Notes: a model not told the origin generated them from the sequence alone. DNA of 64,000 nucleotides from Gammaproteobacteria bacterium (GCA_004295005.1 SHNG01000059.1:1-64000), one strand, 5' to 3'; positions 28,365 to 39,033 are shown, counted from the first letter of the stretch. Translations and numbers: made by a program.

Positions 28365-30599
28365 TCATCCGTCAATGTCGTCCAGAAAGATCGTGTCGCC
28401 GGCGACAGGCAGGCGCGCCACGCCCTGGCGAACCTGCGTACCGATAGCGCTGAACCAACCCACCGGATACACGCATTTCCCCCAACTCAGCATGTCCAGA
28501 ACCCAACTGTTGGCTCCGGACTGCCAACGAGGGTCGAGTGCACCGGTGGTTTCATCCACGCGCGCAAGGTAGCCCTGGCCCTGGCCATTGACTGAACTGA
28601 AGTACCCGGCCAGATACACACCTTGCGGAGTCGGCAGGATTTTCCCGGTAAGGTTGTTCACGCTCGGTAGCCAGTCCGAATCCAGGGTGCCCGAACCCTG
28701 GCCATCCAGTCGCGCGAGGCGGGTGCGCGGACTGCCGTTTATTGCGGTGAAATCGCCACCCACATAGACACGGTCTCCATCAACCGCCAGGGTGTACACC
28801 GCCCCGGTAACCGTCGGCACCCAAGCTGCATCAACCACGGCGTTGGCTCCGGTCGACAGTTTGGCGAGGCCCGCGTGAGGTGACCCACCAACGCTGGTGA
28901 AACTGCCGCCAATCAGCAACTGGTTGCCGATTTCTTCCATCGCAATCACCGATCCGGTCAACGTTGGTACCCACGCCAAGTCCGGGTTGGCGCTGATTGG
29001 GCTCAGTCTCGCCAGGCCCTGCCGGGCCGAGCCCGACACCTGGCTGAAACCACCCTGCACGTAGACACCCTCGTTGCGCAGGAGAATACCGAACACACCG
29101 CCATTTGGTTGCGCGTTCCAGGAGTTGTCCAGCGCACCATCCAGGGTATTGAGCAGACGAACCAGGTAGGGGCGAGATTGCCCATTGACCCATTCGAAGT
29201 AACCGCCAGCGTACAGGCGACCCAAATCATCCAGCGCCAAGGCACGAACTTCCGAATCAAAGGAGGGTGCCCAGTTGGGATCGATCAATCCGGGTCGGCG
29301 CAGTTTGAGCAGATTGCGCCGGATCAAGCCATTGGCTCGCACAAAGCGACCGGCAACGTACAAGGCACCATCGACAGGATTGCGCACGATGCGATACGCG
29401 TAACCCGGGCCTTCAACGCTGGGGTTGAAGCCCGGATCAACCTCGCCGTCGGACAACACGCGCGCCAACCCGATGTGGGCTCCAGCGTCTATGGATGAGA
29501 AGGTGCCAGCCAGGATGTAGCCACCGGGTTCGGCCAATATGCGGGTCGGGTAGCCGTAGTCCACCCCGGGATTCCAACCCGGTACGGCATTGCCTGTCGT
29601 GCCGTCCAGGCGGGCGATGCCCCGTCTTGGTTGCCCTCCCAGGCTGCTGATTGCACCTGCAACGACGATGCCACCCGAGCCGTCGGGGGCCAGGGAGAGA
29701 ATCAAATCCGGAAAGTTCACCTGAGCGTTCCAGGTCGTGACGAGCGCACCCGTGCTTGCGTTCACCTTGGCCACACCGGGGCGGGTAATCCCTCCAAATT
29801 GGGCCATGCCTCCGCCGAGGTAAACGAATGCGCCCTGCGGCAAAATAGTCGTCACGTCGTTACTGGGATCGGGATTCCAGGCATCGGCGGTCCCGCTGCC
29901 GGCAAGAGCAATGCGTGCCGCAAATTTGCGCGTAATCCCCGCAATCTGGGTGAACGAGCCGCCCACATAAAGCCCGCTTGGATCGCTCACCATCACGGAA
30001 ACAGTGTTGTTGGCGCCTGGGTTCCAACTCGCATTGAGACTGCCATCTTGATCCGACACGCAGGCCAGGCGACTGCGGACTTCACCGTTTACCTGGGTGA
30101 AGCTGCCGCCAAAACACACCTCGCCCGGCAGGCCTGCCGTGATCGCATTGATGCCGCCATCCGTCACGCTGGGCGCGAATGCAGGGTCCAGATTGCCGTC
30201 GGCATCAAAGCGGGCCATTCGGTTGCGCGCTTGGCCGGCAATGTTGGTAAAGGTTCCGCCGACATAAAGACGACCGCTTGCGTCGACCCACGCAGCGGAT
30301 GCCGCAGCATTGGGTTCTGGTACCCAGCCATGCAGGCTGCCATTGCTCTGAATGCGTGCCAGGTATCGCCGCGACTGATCGTTGACCCGGCTGATCAAAC
30401 CACCTGCGACCACCACACTGCCATCCGTCATGCGGGCCAAGCCTCGCACATAGGAGGCATCGGTAAGGTCAAGGTCCGGGCTATAGAGCGCAGTCGGTGT
30501 ATCCGCGTGCGCGCTGGCAAACCAGGCCATTGCCGTCATGACTAGCGCCAGCATTGGTCCGCGTACGTTCTCGCAGGCAGGGTTCCCGGGCATCGACAT
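28365..30599 (-). CDS. Secreted delta-60-repeat beta-propeller protein
   Basis: A 744-residue exported protein with a signal peptide (hydrophobic core LALVMTAMAWFASAHA). It has more than ten repeats of about 50 residues of the delta-60 type, each with a core like LYVGGTFTNIAGQARNRMAR. These fold as beta-propeller blades and occur in secreted or cell-surface proteins of soil and predatory bacteria. The C-terminus is TIFLDDIDG, a divergent version of the IFADGFE tail. The ATG at 30599 is chosen because AGAGGAG precedes it and it directly leads a signal peptide; a frame from 30743 would lack one. It is divergent from the amino acid permease gene. Confidence 0.75.
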   Translation of the reverse strand: MSMPGNPACENVRGPMLALVMTAMAWFASAHADTPTALYSPDLDLTDASYVRGLARMTDGSVVVAGGLISRVNDQSRRYLARIQSNGSLHGWVPEPNAAASAAWVDASGRLYVGGTFTNIAGQARNRMARFDADGNLDPAFAPSVTDGGINAITAGLPGEVCFGGSFTQVNGEVRSRLACVSDQDGSLNASWNPGANNTVSVMVSDPSGLYVGGSFTQIAGITRKFAARIALAGSGTADAWNPDPSNDVTTILPQGAFVYLGGGMAQFGGITRPGVAKVNASTGALVTTWNAQVNFPDLILSLAPDGSGGIVVAGAISSLGGQPRRGIARLDGTTGNAVPGWNPGVDYGYPTRILAEPGGYILAGTFSSIDAGAHIGLARVLSDGEVDPGFNPSVEGPGYAYRIVRNPVDGALYVAGRFVRANGLIRRNLLKLRRPGLIDPNWAPSFDSEVRALALDDLGRLYAGGYFEWVNGQSRPYLVRLLNTLDGALDNSWNAQPNGGVFGILLRNEGVYVQGGFSQVSGSARQGLARLSPISANPDLAWVPTLTGSVIAMEEIGNQLLIGGSFTSVGGSPHAGLAKLSTGANAVVDAAWVPTVTGAVYTLAVDGDRVYVGGDFTAINGSPRTRLARLDGQGSGTLDSDWLPSVNNLTGKILPTPQGVYLAGYFSSVNGQGQGYLARVDETTGALDPRWQSGANSWVLDMLSWGKCVYPVGWFSAIGTQVRQGVARLPVAGDTIFLDDIDG

Positions 30600-30827
30600 A
30601 ACAGCGCTCCTCTCGATAGTGAGCTTGCAAACACCGAAACGAGGCCAAATCGAACGGCCGCAGAACCAAATTCGCGGCCTCGGAGACGGATGGGATCGTG
30701 CAAAAGTGAGCGCCGTCGTCCGCACAAGGCGCCATGAGTCCAACTCACGTGCAGGTTGCGGGCTGGACTTGATCCGGTTTGCACGGCATTGCCGCTATGA
30801 TCGACAACGGTTTCCAGGAGCAGCAAC

Positions 30828-32270
30828 ATGAATCTGATGGCAAGGCTTGTGCGCCACAAGAGCGTTGAACAGTTGCAGGCGGAAGTGGGGCAGCGCAAGG
30901 AACTGCGGCGCGTGCTCGGTGTTTGGCAACTCACCAGCATCGGCCTGGGCGGCATCATCGGCGTCGGCATCTTCGTGCTGGCCGGACAACAGGCAGCAGC
31001 CAATGCCGGTCCTGCGGTCGCGATCTCCTTCATCATCGCCGGCATCGCCAGCGCGGCAGCGGCCCTTTGCTATGCCGAGTTTGCCGGCCTGATCCCGGTG
31101 ACCGGCAGCGCCTACACCTACGGTTATGCGGTGCTTGGCGAGTTCGTCGCCTGGCTGATCGGCTGGGATCTGTTGCTGGAATACGCGCTGATTGTCGCGG
31201 CCGTGGCCAGTGGCTGGTCGGGTTACATGCAGGACATCCTGGTCTATTTCGGACTTGGACTACCGACCTGGGCGCAAGGGGCCATAGGCAGCGGCGAAGG
31301 CCGCGTTTTCAACGTGATCGCGGCGCTGGTGGCGATGGGCGTGGCGGTGTTACTGACCGCAAAAACCGAAGTCGGCGCACGTCTCAACACGATTGTGGTT
31401 GCGGTCAAGGTGGTTGGCGTGGCGCTGGTTATCCTGATCGGCGCGTTCTACGTGAACCCGGCCAACTGGCATCCCTTCGTGCCGGCGGAAATCATCAATG
31501 CCGAAGGCGTGCGCCAGTTCGGCTGGCATGGTGTGACGGCCGCTGCCGCCGTGGTGTTCTTTGCGGTGTTCGGCTACGACACCCTGACCACGGCCGCCGA
31601 GGAGGCGCGCAACCCGCAGCGCGACCTGCCGCGCGCGATCCTGCTTTCGCTCGGTATTTCGATGCTGCTGTATCTGACCATTTCCATGGTGCTGACCGGC
31701 ATCGCCCATTACTCAACCCTGGGCAACGATGCGCCGGTGGCCGTGGCCTTCCGCAACCTGGGCCTGACCTGGATCAGCGTTGCGATTTCGGTGACCGCGG
31801 TGACCAGCATCATCAGCGTGATCTTTGCCTTCATGCTGGCCGCTGCACGCATCTGGTTTGCGCTCTCACGCGATGGACTGCTGCCGGGATGGTTTGCCAA
31901 GGTGCACCCGAAGAACGGCACACCGTATCGAACCACCCTGATTCTCGGCGTGATCACCGCGCTGGTTGCCGGCTTGTTGCCGCTGAATGACCTCGCCACC
32001 CTGGTCAACATTGGCGCACTCAGCGCCTTCGTGCTGATTTGCAGCGCCATCCTCGTGTTGCGCTACAAGCGCCCGGATCTGCCGCGCGCGTTCCGTACGC
32101 CGTGGGTTCCCGTGGTGCCGGTGATCGGCATCGGCTTTTCGATCTGGCTGCTTGCCCTGCTGCCCTGGGCCACCTGGGAGCGCTTCCTGATCTGGCTGGT
32201 GCTGGGCCTCGTGGTGTACTTCGGCTATGGCATCCGCCACAGCAAGCTGGCCAAGGCGAGCGAGAGCTGA
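30828..32270 (+). CDS. APC-family amino acid permease (cationic amino acid transporter type)
   Basis: A 480-residue inner-membrane transporter with about 12-13 hydrophobic helices. The first helix carries GLGGIIGVGIFVLAG, the substrate-binding unwound segment of the APC fold; later features include CYAEFAGLIPVTGSAYTYGY and FGYDTLTTAAEEARNPQRDL, typical of the CAT/YhdG group. It would import amino acids by proton coupling. It stands alone, divergent from the delta-60 protein. AGGAGCAGCAAC precedes the start. Confidence 0.9.
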   Translation: MNLMARLVRHKSVEQLQAEVGQRKELRRVLGVWQLTSIGLGGIIGVGIFVLAGQQAAANAGPAVAISFIIAGIASAAAALCYAEFAGLIPVTGSAYTYGYAVLGEFVAWLIGWDLLLEYALIVAAVASGWSGYMQDILVYFGLGLPTWAQGAIGSGEGRVFNVIAALVAMGVAVLLTAKTEVGARLNTIVVAVKVVGVALVILIGAFYVNPANWHPFVPAEIINAEGVRQFGWHGVTAAAAVVFFAVFGYDTLTTAAEEARNPQRDLPRAILLSLGISMLLYLTISMVLTGIAHYSTLGNDAPVAVAFRNLGLTWISVAISVTAVTSIISVIFAFMLAAARIWFALSRDGLLPGWFAKVHPKNGTPYRTTLILGVITALVAGLLPLNDLATLVNIGALSAFVLICSAILVLRYKRPDLPRAFRTPWVPVVPVIGIGFSIWLLALLPWATWERFLIWLVLGLVVYFGYGIRHSKLAKASES

Positions 32271-32341
32271 GCCATTCGCGCGAGATTGCGGGTCGGAAGG
32301 ATCAAGGCAATACCGCACTCGACAATGTGAATATCGGGACC

Positions 32342-32365
32342 TTCGGCAGCAGCCATGCTGCCGAA
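32342..32365. terminator. Perfect 10-bp hairpin downstream of the permease
   Basis: TTCGGCAGCA-GCCA-TGCTGCCGAA, a perfect stem with a 4-nt loop, 72 bp after the permease stop. No T-run follows (CTCCC), so it may be a weak terminator or an mRNA 3'-end stabiliser. Nothing else recognisable lies in the 32271-32622 gap. Confidence 0.4.
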
Positions 32366-32622
32366 CTCCCAAGCCAGCGACGTCACACTCGGCATTCTCC
32401 TCCTTCCAATCCTGTTGTTTCGCCAACGCATTGGACTCTTCAGTGGTTGCGACGCTTTTCCGTCAGGGCGCGTCTTGAGCAGCAGTGCACACGATTTGTC
32501 TTTGGCCGAGGGGAATCGATCAGTCCTGTACTTGCGGACATTTTGCGTCACGGTTTGCACCGGGGGCTTTGTGAGTACCGCTGTAGCCCATCCTTGAATC
32601 ACGGACACGGGAGTTCATTGGA

Positions 32623-34692
32623 ATGAATCGGCAATCCCTCCGCCCACCCAAGCACGTACTCTCACTGTTCTTGGCGTGTTTAGCCGCGCTGCCGGCACAG
32701 GCACAAGACCTGGATTTGGGCAATCTTGGCGTTCGCGGATTCCAGATCGATAGCGGGGCACACAGCCAGAGTCTGGCTACCGACGTTTCCGGCGCCGGGG
32801 ACGTCAACGGCGATGGCTTGGCCGACCTCGTTGTTTCAACGATGTTTGTATTACGTGACGGCAGGTTCCTGGCTGGCGAAAGCTATGTGGTGTTCGGCAA
32901 GGCCGACCCTGCAAGTGTGAATCCCGATGCCTTGGGCACGGGTGGCTTTCGTATTGCAGGCATTGCTTCAAACGTTTTTGGATCCAACAGCGTGTCCGGC
33001 GCCGGTGATGTCAACGGCGATGGCTTTGCCGACGTGATCGTCGGCATCCCTACTGGCGATGATGTCATCCTGGCCAAGACTGGTCAGAGCTTCGTGGTTT
33101 TTGGCAGTGCCGACAATGCGACGGTGGATCTTGCCAATCTCGGCAGTCGCGGCTTCCGCATCGACGGAATTGGTAGGGGTGATTACTCGGGTAGCGGCGT
33201 GTCTGGCGCGGGCGATGTCAACGGCGACGGCTTGGACGATTTCATCATCGGATCGCCCGGGGCCGACCCCGATGGCAATCTGAACGCTGGCCAAAGCCAT
33301 CTGGTGTTCGGCAAAACGGATACCACGAACGTGAATCTTGGCAATCTCGAAGGTGGCGGCTTCCCTATCTCCAGCACCGATGGAATGATCTTCGTGAGCG
33401 CCCAAGTCTCCGGCGCGGGCGATGTCAATGGCGACGGCTTGGCCGATCTGGTTCTCGGCGGGCGCAACACCACCAGCGGCTTCGCCGACGCCGGGAATAG
33501 CTATGTGGTATTCGGCAAGACGGATAGCACCAGTATTGATCTTGGCAATCTCGGCAACGGTGGGTTTGGCCTCGATGGTGCCAACGCGGGTGATTCCTTG
33601 GGATCCAGTGTCTCCGGTGCCGGTGATGTCAACGGCGATGGCTTGGCTGACCTGATCATCGGCGCAGATTGGGCCGATCCCAACGGCGCCAGCAAGGCCG
33701 GGCAAAGCTATGTCGTTTTCGGCAAGACCGACACAACGAACATGAATCTCGGCAACCTCGGCTTGGGCGGCTTTCGCCTCGATGGTGTTCGTCCGGGTGA
33801 CAACTCGGGCTGGAGCGTATCAGGTGCAGGCGACGTGAATGGCGATGGCTTGGCCGATCTGATCATCGGCGCTCCCGAGGCCGATCCCGGCGGCAATCTG
33901 CTTGCTGGCGAAAGCTACCTCGTTTTTGGCAAAGTCGATAGCACGGCCGTGAGTCTTGGCAACCTCGGCCTACGCGGTTTTCGCACGTACGGAAGTGCTT
34001 TTGAGGATATTTCAGGCATCAGTGTCTCGGGTGCCGGCGATGTCAATGGCGATGGTCTGGCCGACCTTATCATCGGGGCACCAGGAGCCAATAATGACCG
34101 AGGCAGGAGCTTCGTGGTGTTCAGCACCTCGACACCTCAGCCGACCTCCAGCGTGCGTGCGCACAGCCGGAACGGCAATGCCCCCCGGGTTGCCTTCGGT
34201 GTCTCCGGTGATGGCAGCAACGACAGCAATCCTGATGTCCGCGCCTGGATCGACTTTGCCGATGGCAGTGATCCGCTGAACCTCGCCTCGCTGGAAACAG
34301 TGACCCTGAACCGTTCGGGTGGAGCGTTCCCCGACCCGCTCGCTGCCGTGCACTGGCAACTGCAAACCACCCGTCAAAACTGGACCTCGGCGGAACTTCG
34401 CTTGCGCTATCTCGATAGCGAACTTACCTCAGGTGAGGCGGGCATGCAGGTTTTCTACTCGCCCGATGGCAATGCCCCGTTCTCTCCGTTGCCCAGCATC
34501 GCCAACCCGTTCGACAACACCGTCTCGGCAATCATTTCCCAAGCGGGATACTTCTTCATCGGTTCTGCGTCGAGGCACTGGACTGGCAATCTGGGCATGG
34601 ACCCGGCGCGCCTGCGGAACCCGACGCGCATTGGCTACCGCGAAGCCCACGTTGGCCGAATTTCCGAAAGCGACAGTCAGGAATCCGAGTAG
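32623..34692 (+). CDS. FG-GAP seven-bladed secreted protein, paralog 1 (altered C-terminus)
   Basis: A 689-residue exported protein with a signal peptide ending PAQAQ. Seven FG-GAP (integrin-alpha-like) repeats each contain GAGDVNGDGLADL, a DxNxDG calcium-binding loop, and a SYVVFGK strand, with a period near 69 residues. Seven blades make a complete integrin-type propeller. A C-terminal non-propeller domain follows (ARNGNAPRVAFGVSGDG onward). Unlike its three tandem paralogs, which end GYYFIGSxPDxIFxxxFE, this copy diverges after YFFIGSAS and ends in an unrelated 40-residue Arg-rich tail, so it has lost the tail through replacement or recombination. Function unknown; adhesion or surface binding is the usual inference. 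Confidence 0.8.
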   Translation: MNRQSLRPPKHVLSLFLACLAALPAQAQDLDLGNLGVRGFQIDSGAHSQSLATDVSGAGDVNGDGLADLVVSTMFVLRDGRFLAGESYVVFGKADPASVNPDALGTGGFRIAGIASNVFGSNSVSGAGDVNGDGFADVIVGIPTGDDVILAKTGQSFVVFGSADNATVDLANLGSRGFRIDGIGRGDYSGSGVSGAGDVNGDGLDDFIIGSPGADPDGNLNAGQSHLVFGKTDTTNVNLGNLEGGGFPISSTDGMIFVSAQVSGAGDVNGDGLADLVLGGRNTTSGFADAGNSYVVFGKTDSTSIDLGNLGNGGFGLDGANAGDSLGSSVSGAGDVNGDGLADLIIGADWADPNGASKAGQSYVVFGKTDTTNMNLGNLGLGGFRLDGVRPGDNSGWSVSGAGDVNGDGLADLIIGAPEADPGGNLLAGESYLVFGKVDSTAVSLGNLGLRGFRTYGSAFEDISGISVSGAGDVNGDGLADLIIGAPGANNDRGRSFVVFSTSTPQPTSSVRAHSRNGNAPRVAFGVSGDGSNDSNPDVRAWIDFADGSDPLNLASLETVTLNRSGGAFPDPLAAVHWQLQTTRQNWTSAELRLRYLDSELTSGEAGMQVFYSPDGNAPFSPLPSIANPFDNTVSAIISQAGYFFIGSASRHWTGNLGMDPARLRNPTRIGYREAHVGRISESDSQESE

Positions 34693-34887
34693 ACCTTGCC
34701 GTTTGAAAGGGGTCGAAGGGTAAACGGCATCATGAGGGACTTCCTCCTGGCCCACGACTTCGAGTGGTTCGCGCCTGAATTCGACCCTCCGGATCAGAGG
34801 TCGACCAACGTAATCGTGCGCCATTTGTCCTGTATCCCTTGGCAGGCCCGGTAGCTCAACCCATTTGAGTGGCCTCAAGGGAACTGT

Positions 34888-36882
34888 GTGGATCAACTGG
34901 AGTGCCACTGCCTTTCACGGGCAATCGCGTTCGCTCTGATTCTGGGCGCGGTCACGCCCGTGGCAGCGCAGGATGTCGATCTGGGCAACCTCGGCACGCG
35001 TGGGTTCCGCATCGACGGCATTGATGTGGGTGACGGATCGGGTACCAGGGTTTCCGGTGCCGGTGATGTCAACGGCGATGGCTTGGCCGACCTGATCATC
35101 GGAGCCATTGGCGCCGATCCCGAGGGCTACAGCTATGCGGGCGAAAGTTATGTGGTGTTCGGCCGTGCGGATAACGCCCCAGTGGATCTGGCCAACCTTG
35201 GCAGCGGCGGCTTTCGCATCGATGGCATTGATGCGTTCGATTACTCGGGCCTGGCCATTTCTGGTGCTGGTGATGTCAATGGTGATGGACTGGCCGATCT
35301 GGTCATCGGGGCCTCAGGCGCAGACCCCTACAACACGCCTGCTGCGGGCGAGAGCTATGTCGTATTTGGCAAGACGGACAGCGTGGCGGTGGAATTGATT
35401 GGCCTCGGCGCTGGCGGCTTTCGCATCAACGGTATCAATGAGTCTGACCGGTCAGGCTACAGCATCTCCGGGGCCGGCGATGTCAACGGCGATGGGCTGG
35501 ATGATCTCATCGTTGGTGCCCCATACGCCGATCCCGATGGCGACGATTACGCTGGCGAGAGCTATGTGGTATTCGGCAAATCCGACATCGCCGCAGTCAA
35601 TTTGGCCAACCTTGGAACGGGTGGCTTCCCCATCGAAGGCTTCGATGCCTATGACTGCTCAAGCTTCAGCGTTTCCGGTGCCGGCGATGTAAACGGTGAC
35701 GGTCTGGATGACCTCATCGTGGGTGCGCCAAAAGCTGTTCAAGGACCCGGCGGCTACGCTGGCGAGAGCTATGTGGTGTTCGGCAAGCCTGACAACACCG
35801 CAGTCAACTTGGCCAACCTTGGAACAAGTGGCTTTCGCATTGTCGGGATCGCCGGAGGCGACTACTCCGGTCGCAGCGTCTCCGGTGCCGGTGATGTCAA
35901 CGGCGATGGTTTGGCCGACCTGATTGTGGGAGCTTGGTATGCCGACTCCGGCGGCCAGAGTGATGCCGGGGAAAGCTACTTGGTGTTCGGCAAGACTGAT
36001 AGCAATCCGGTGGACCTTTCAAGCCTGGGCACAAGCGGTTTTCGCATCGGTGGCAGCACAGCGGGCAGCCTGTTGGGCAACAGCGTCTCGGGCGCTGGCG
36101 ATGTCAACGGAGATGGCCTTGCGGATCTGATTGTGGGCGCCCATTCAACCAGCAACGGTGGTGATGTTGAGGTCGGCGAGAGTTACGTTGTTTTCGGCAA
36201 GACCAGTGTCAGCCCGGTCGACGTGCTGGCCCTGGGCAGTAGCGGCTTTCGCATCGCGGGCGCCGACGCATACGACCTTTCGGGAATCAGCGTTTCCGGT
36301 GCCGGAGATGTCAATGGCGATGGCTTGGCCGACCTGGTCGTTGGGGCCCCTGATGCGGATCCCAACGGCAACGGCAGTGCCGGTGAGAGCTACGTGGTTT
36401 TCAGCGCTTCTGAGCCGCCGCTCTCGGCCAGCGTGGTTGCCCGCAGTGCAAACGGCAACCCGTCCCGCACTGCGTTCGGCATCACGGGTGATGGCAGCAA
36501 CCACGGCACGCCGGACGCTCGTGCCTGGATCGATTTTGTAGATGGTGCTGACCCGACGGAGTCGGCTTCCAGCGAAGCAATTGAATTGACCCGCTCGCCT
36601 GGTGCCTTTCCAAATGCCGGAGCCAACGTGTCTTGGCGGTTGCAGAGCACGCGACAGAACTGGTCGGGCGCGGAACTGCGGCTGCGCTACCTGGACAGCG
36701 AACTGGTGGCAAGTGAGTCACTCCTGCAAATCTTCTACTCGCCCGATGGCGATGTGTCATTCACGCCTCTGGTCAGCGTAGTCAACCCGCAGGAAAACAG
36801 TATTGCCGCGACCATCATTCAAACAGGGTTCTACTTCATCGGTGCGCGCCCGGACCTCATCTTCGTCAACGACTTCGAATAG
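34888..36882 (+). CDS. FG-GAP seven-bladed secreted protein, paralog 2
   Basis: A 664-residue protein with a short signal peptide (cleavage after PVAAQ). Seven tandem FG-GAP blades at 69-residue spacing each carry a DVNGDG calcium loop and SYVVFGK, followed by the shared C-terminal beta domain, ending PDLIFVNDFE. The start is GTG at 34888; the paralog at 37002 begins with the equivalent ATG (MDHLKLRR against MDQLECHC), which supports this choice. It lies 195 bp after paralog 1 and 119 bp before paralog 3. The repeats make the DNA itself strongly repetitive (207-bp units). Confidence 0.85.
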   Translation: MDQLECHCLSRAIAFALILGAVTPVAAQDVDLGNLGTRGFRIDGIDVGDGSGTRVSGAGDVNGDGLADLIIGAIGADPEGYSYAGESYVVFGRADNAPVDLANLGSGGFRIDGIDAFDYSGLAISGAGDVNGDGLADLVIGASGADPYNTPAAGESYVVFGKTDSVAVELIGLGAGGFRINGINESDRSGYSISGAGDVNGDGLDDLIVGAPYADPDGDDYAGESYVVFGKSDIAAVNLANLGTGGFPIEGFDAYDCSSFSVSGAGDVNGDGLDDLIVGAPKAVQGPGGYAGESYVVFGKPDNTAVNLANLGTSGFRIVGIAGGDYSGRSVSGAGDVNGDGLADLIVGAWYADSGGQSDAGESYLVFGKTDSNPVDLSSLGTSGFRIGGSTAGSLLGNSVSGAGDVNGDGLADLIVGAHSTSNGGDVEVGESYVVFGKTSVSPVDVLALGSSGFRIAGADAYDLSGISVSGAGDVNGDGLADLVVGAPDADPNGNGSAGESYVVFSASEPPLSASVVARSANGNPSRTAFGITGDGSNHGTPDARAWIDFVDGADPTESASSEAIELTRSPGAFPNAGANVSWRLQSTRQNWSGAELRLRYLDSELVASESLLQIFYSPDGDVSFTPLVSVVNPQENSIAATIIQTGFYFIGARPDLIFVNDFE

Positions 36883-37001
36883 GTCTCGCGGTCGTTTGGC
36901 GCTCGTGAGCTGGCAACAGCGCCAACGCATCGCAAGTTGTCGCGTTGATCTGGTTGCCTCCCTGAATTCGTGGTGTTCGTGCAAGCACGGGAGAGAAAAT
37001 C

Positions 37002-38996
37002 ATGGATCATCTGAAGCTTCGGAGAGCTTCACGTGCCATCTCGCTGGTTCTGCTCTTTGGCGAAGCCGCGTCTGTGATGGCTCAAGATGTGAATTTGGGC
37101 GAACTCGGAACACGTGGGTTCCGCATCCATGGCAGCGCTGCGAGTGACAGGTCGGGCATTGGCGTTTCAGGCGCGGGCGATATCAACGGCGATGGCCTGG
37201 CTGATCTAGTCATTGGCGCCGGAGGCGCAGATCCCGGCGGCGACAGTCATGCCGGCGAAAGCTACGTTGTATTCGGCAAGAACGACAATACGCCAATCGA
37301 TCTGGACAAACTCGGCAGCGGCGGCTTCCGCATCAATGGCATTGAGGCATATGACTATTCCGGTGCTTCTGTTTCCGCGGCGGGCGATGTCAACGGCGAC
37401 GGCTTGGCCGACCTGATTGTTGGAGCCCCCGGAGCAGATCCCTCAGGCGACAACTTTGCCGGCGAAAGCTACGTGGTGTTCGGGAAAGCTGATACCACAG
37501 AAATTGATCTGGCCAGTCTTGGCGTTGGCGGCTTCCTGATACTTGGCGTCGATGAAAACGATTATTCAGGCGGCACTGTTTCAGGCGCAGGCGATGTCAA
37601 CGGTGATGGCCTGGCCGACTTGATTGTGGGCGCCCGCGGCAGCGATCCCTACGGCAATCTCGAAGCCGGAAAGAGCTACGTGGTTTTCGGCAAGACTGAC
37701 GCTTCGCCGATCGAACTGCGCAACCTCGGCGCTGGTGGCTTCCGCATTTTTGGCATTGATCCGTACGACGCATCTGGTTCCAGTGTTTCTGGTGCCGGCG
37801 ATGTCAACGGCGATGGTCTCGCCGACCTGATCATTGGGGCTCGCTTTGCAAGTCACGGCGGCGAAAGCATCGCCGGTGAGAGTTATGTCGTGTTCGGCAA
37901 GACCGACGACGCGCCTGTCGATCTGGGCAATCTCGGCGCGGCCGGCTTCCGCATTGACGGCATCGACAGTGGTGACGAATCGGGTTTCAGCGTTTCCGGC
38001 GCGGGCGATGTCAACGGCGATGGCCTGGCCGATCTGATCGTTGGTGCGAAAGGTGCCGATCCCGGTGGCGACAGCGCTGCCGGCGAAAGTCATGTCGTGT
38101 TCGGCAAGGCCGACAACGCTCCTGTCGATCTGGGCAATCTTGGCGCAGGCGGCTTCCGTATTGACGGCATTGATAGTGGGGACTTGTCGGGTTTCAGCGT
38201 TTCCGGTGCCGGCGATGTCAACGGCGATGGCCTGACCGATCTGATGGTCGGTGCGTACCGTGCCGATCCCGGCGACAACAGCAATGCCGGCGAAAGCTAT
38301 GTGGTATTCGGCAAGGACGACAGCGCAACGGTCGATCTGGCCAACCTTGGCAGCGGTGGATTTCGCCTCGACGGCATTGAAGTCGATGACTACTCAGGCA
38401 CCAGTGTCTCTGGTGCCGGCGATGTCAATGGCGATGGCTTGGCAGATCTGATCATCGGCGCGTTCGGCGCCGACCCCGATGACAACAGCGACGCAGGCGA
38501 GAGCTATGTGGTGTTCAGCAACTCGACACCCTTGTCCTCCACGAATGTGCTTGCGCGCAACGGCAACGGCAACCCGCCGCGCACGGCAATCGGCATCAGC
38601 GGTGACGGCAGCAACGACAGCAGCCCGGATGCACGAGCCTGGATTGATTTTGCCGATGGCAGCGATCCGCTGAACCTCGCCTCGCTGGAAACAATGACCC
38701 TGAACCGTTCAGCGGGCGCGTTTCCCGATTCTCGCGCCTCAGTGCATTGGCAACTGCAAACCACACGCCAGAACTGGACGACAGCGGAGTTGCGCGTGCG
38801 CTACCTCGACAGCGAGCTGACCGGCAGCGAACAAGCCATGCAGGTTTACTACTCGCCCACCGGCAATGCTCCGTTCACGCCACAGCCCAGCATCACCCGT
38901 CTCGCCAACAACACCATCCGCGCAACGATCACCCAGCCGGGCTACTACTTCATTGGCAGCGCACCTGATCTGATCTTCGCCGATGGCTTCGAGTGA
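37002..38996 (+). CDS. FG-GAP seven-bladed secreted protein, paralog 3
   Basis: A 664-residue protein, identical in length to paralog 2. Signal peptide to about VMAQ; seven FG-GAP blades, the first with DINGDG and the sixth with GLTDLMVG as minor variants; C-terminal domain with STNVLARNGNGNPPRTAIG; terminal tail PDLIFADGFE. GGGAGAG precedes the ATG. Secretion to the surface or medium is inferred from the signal peptide and tail. Calcium binding is inferred from the DxNxDG loops. Confidence 0.85.
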   Translation: MDHLKLRRASRAISLVLLFGEAASVMAQDVNLGELGTRGFRIHGSAASDRSGIGVSGAGDINGDGLADLVIGAGGADPGGDSHAGESYVVFGKNDNTPIDLDKLGSGGFRINGIEAYDYSGASVSAAGDVNGDGLADLIVGAPGADPSGDNFAGESYVVFGKADTTEIDLASLGVGGFLILGVDENDYSGGTVSGAGDVNGDGLADLIVGARGSDPYGNLEAGKSYVVFGKTDASPIELRNLGAGGFRIFGIDPYDASGSSVSGAGDVNGDGLADLIIGARFASHGGESIAGESYVVFGKTDDAPVDLGNLGAAGFRIDGIDSGDESGFSVSGAGDVNGDGLADLIVGAKGADPGGDSAAGESHVVFGKADNAPVDLGNLGAGGFRIDGIDSGDLSGFSVSGAGDVNGDGLTDLMVGAYRADPGDNSNAGESYVVFGKDDSATVDLANLGSGGFRLDGIEVDDYSGTSVSGAGDVNGDGLADLIIGAFGADPDDNSDAGESYVVFSNSTPLSSTNVLARNGNGNPPRTAIGISGDGSNDSSPDARAWIDFADGSDPLNLASLETMTLNRSAGAFPDSRASVHWQLQTTRQNWTTAELRVRYLDSELTGSEQAMQVYYSPTGNAPFTPQPSITRLANNTIRATITQPGYYFIGSAPDLIFADGFE

Positions 38997-39033
38997 AGAC
39001 ATCTTTTGATGCGAACAACGCATGAAATGGAAG

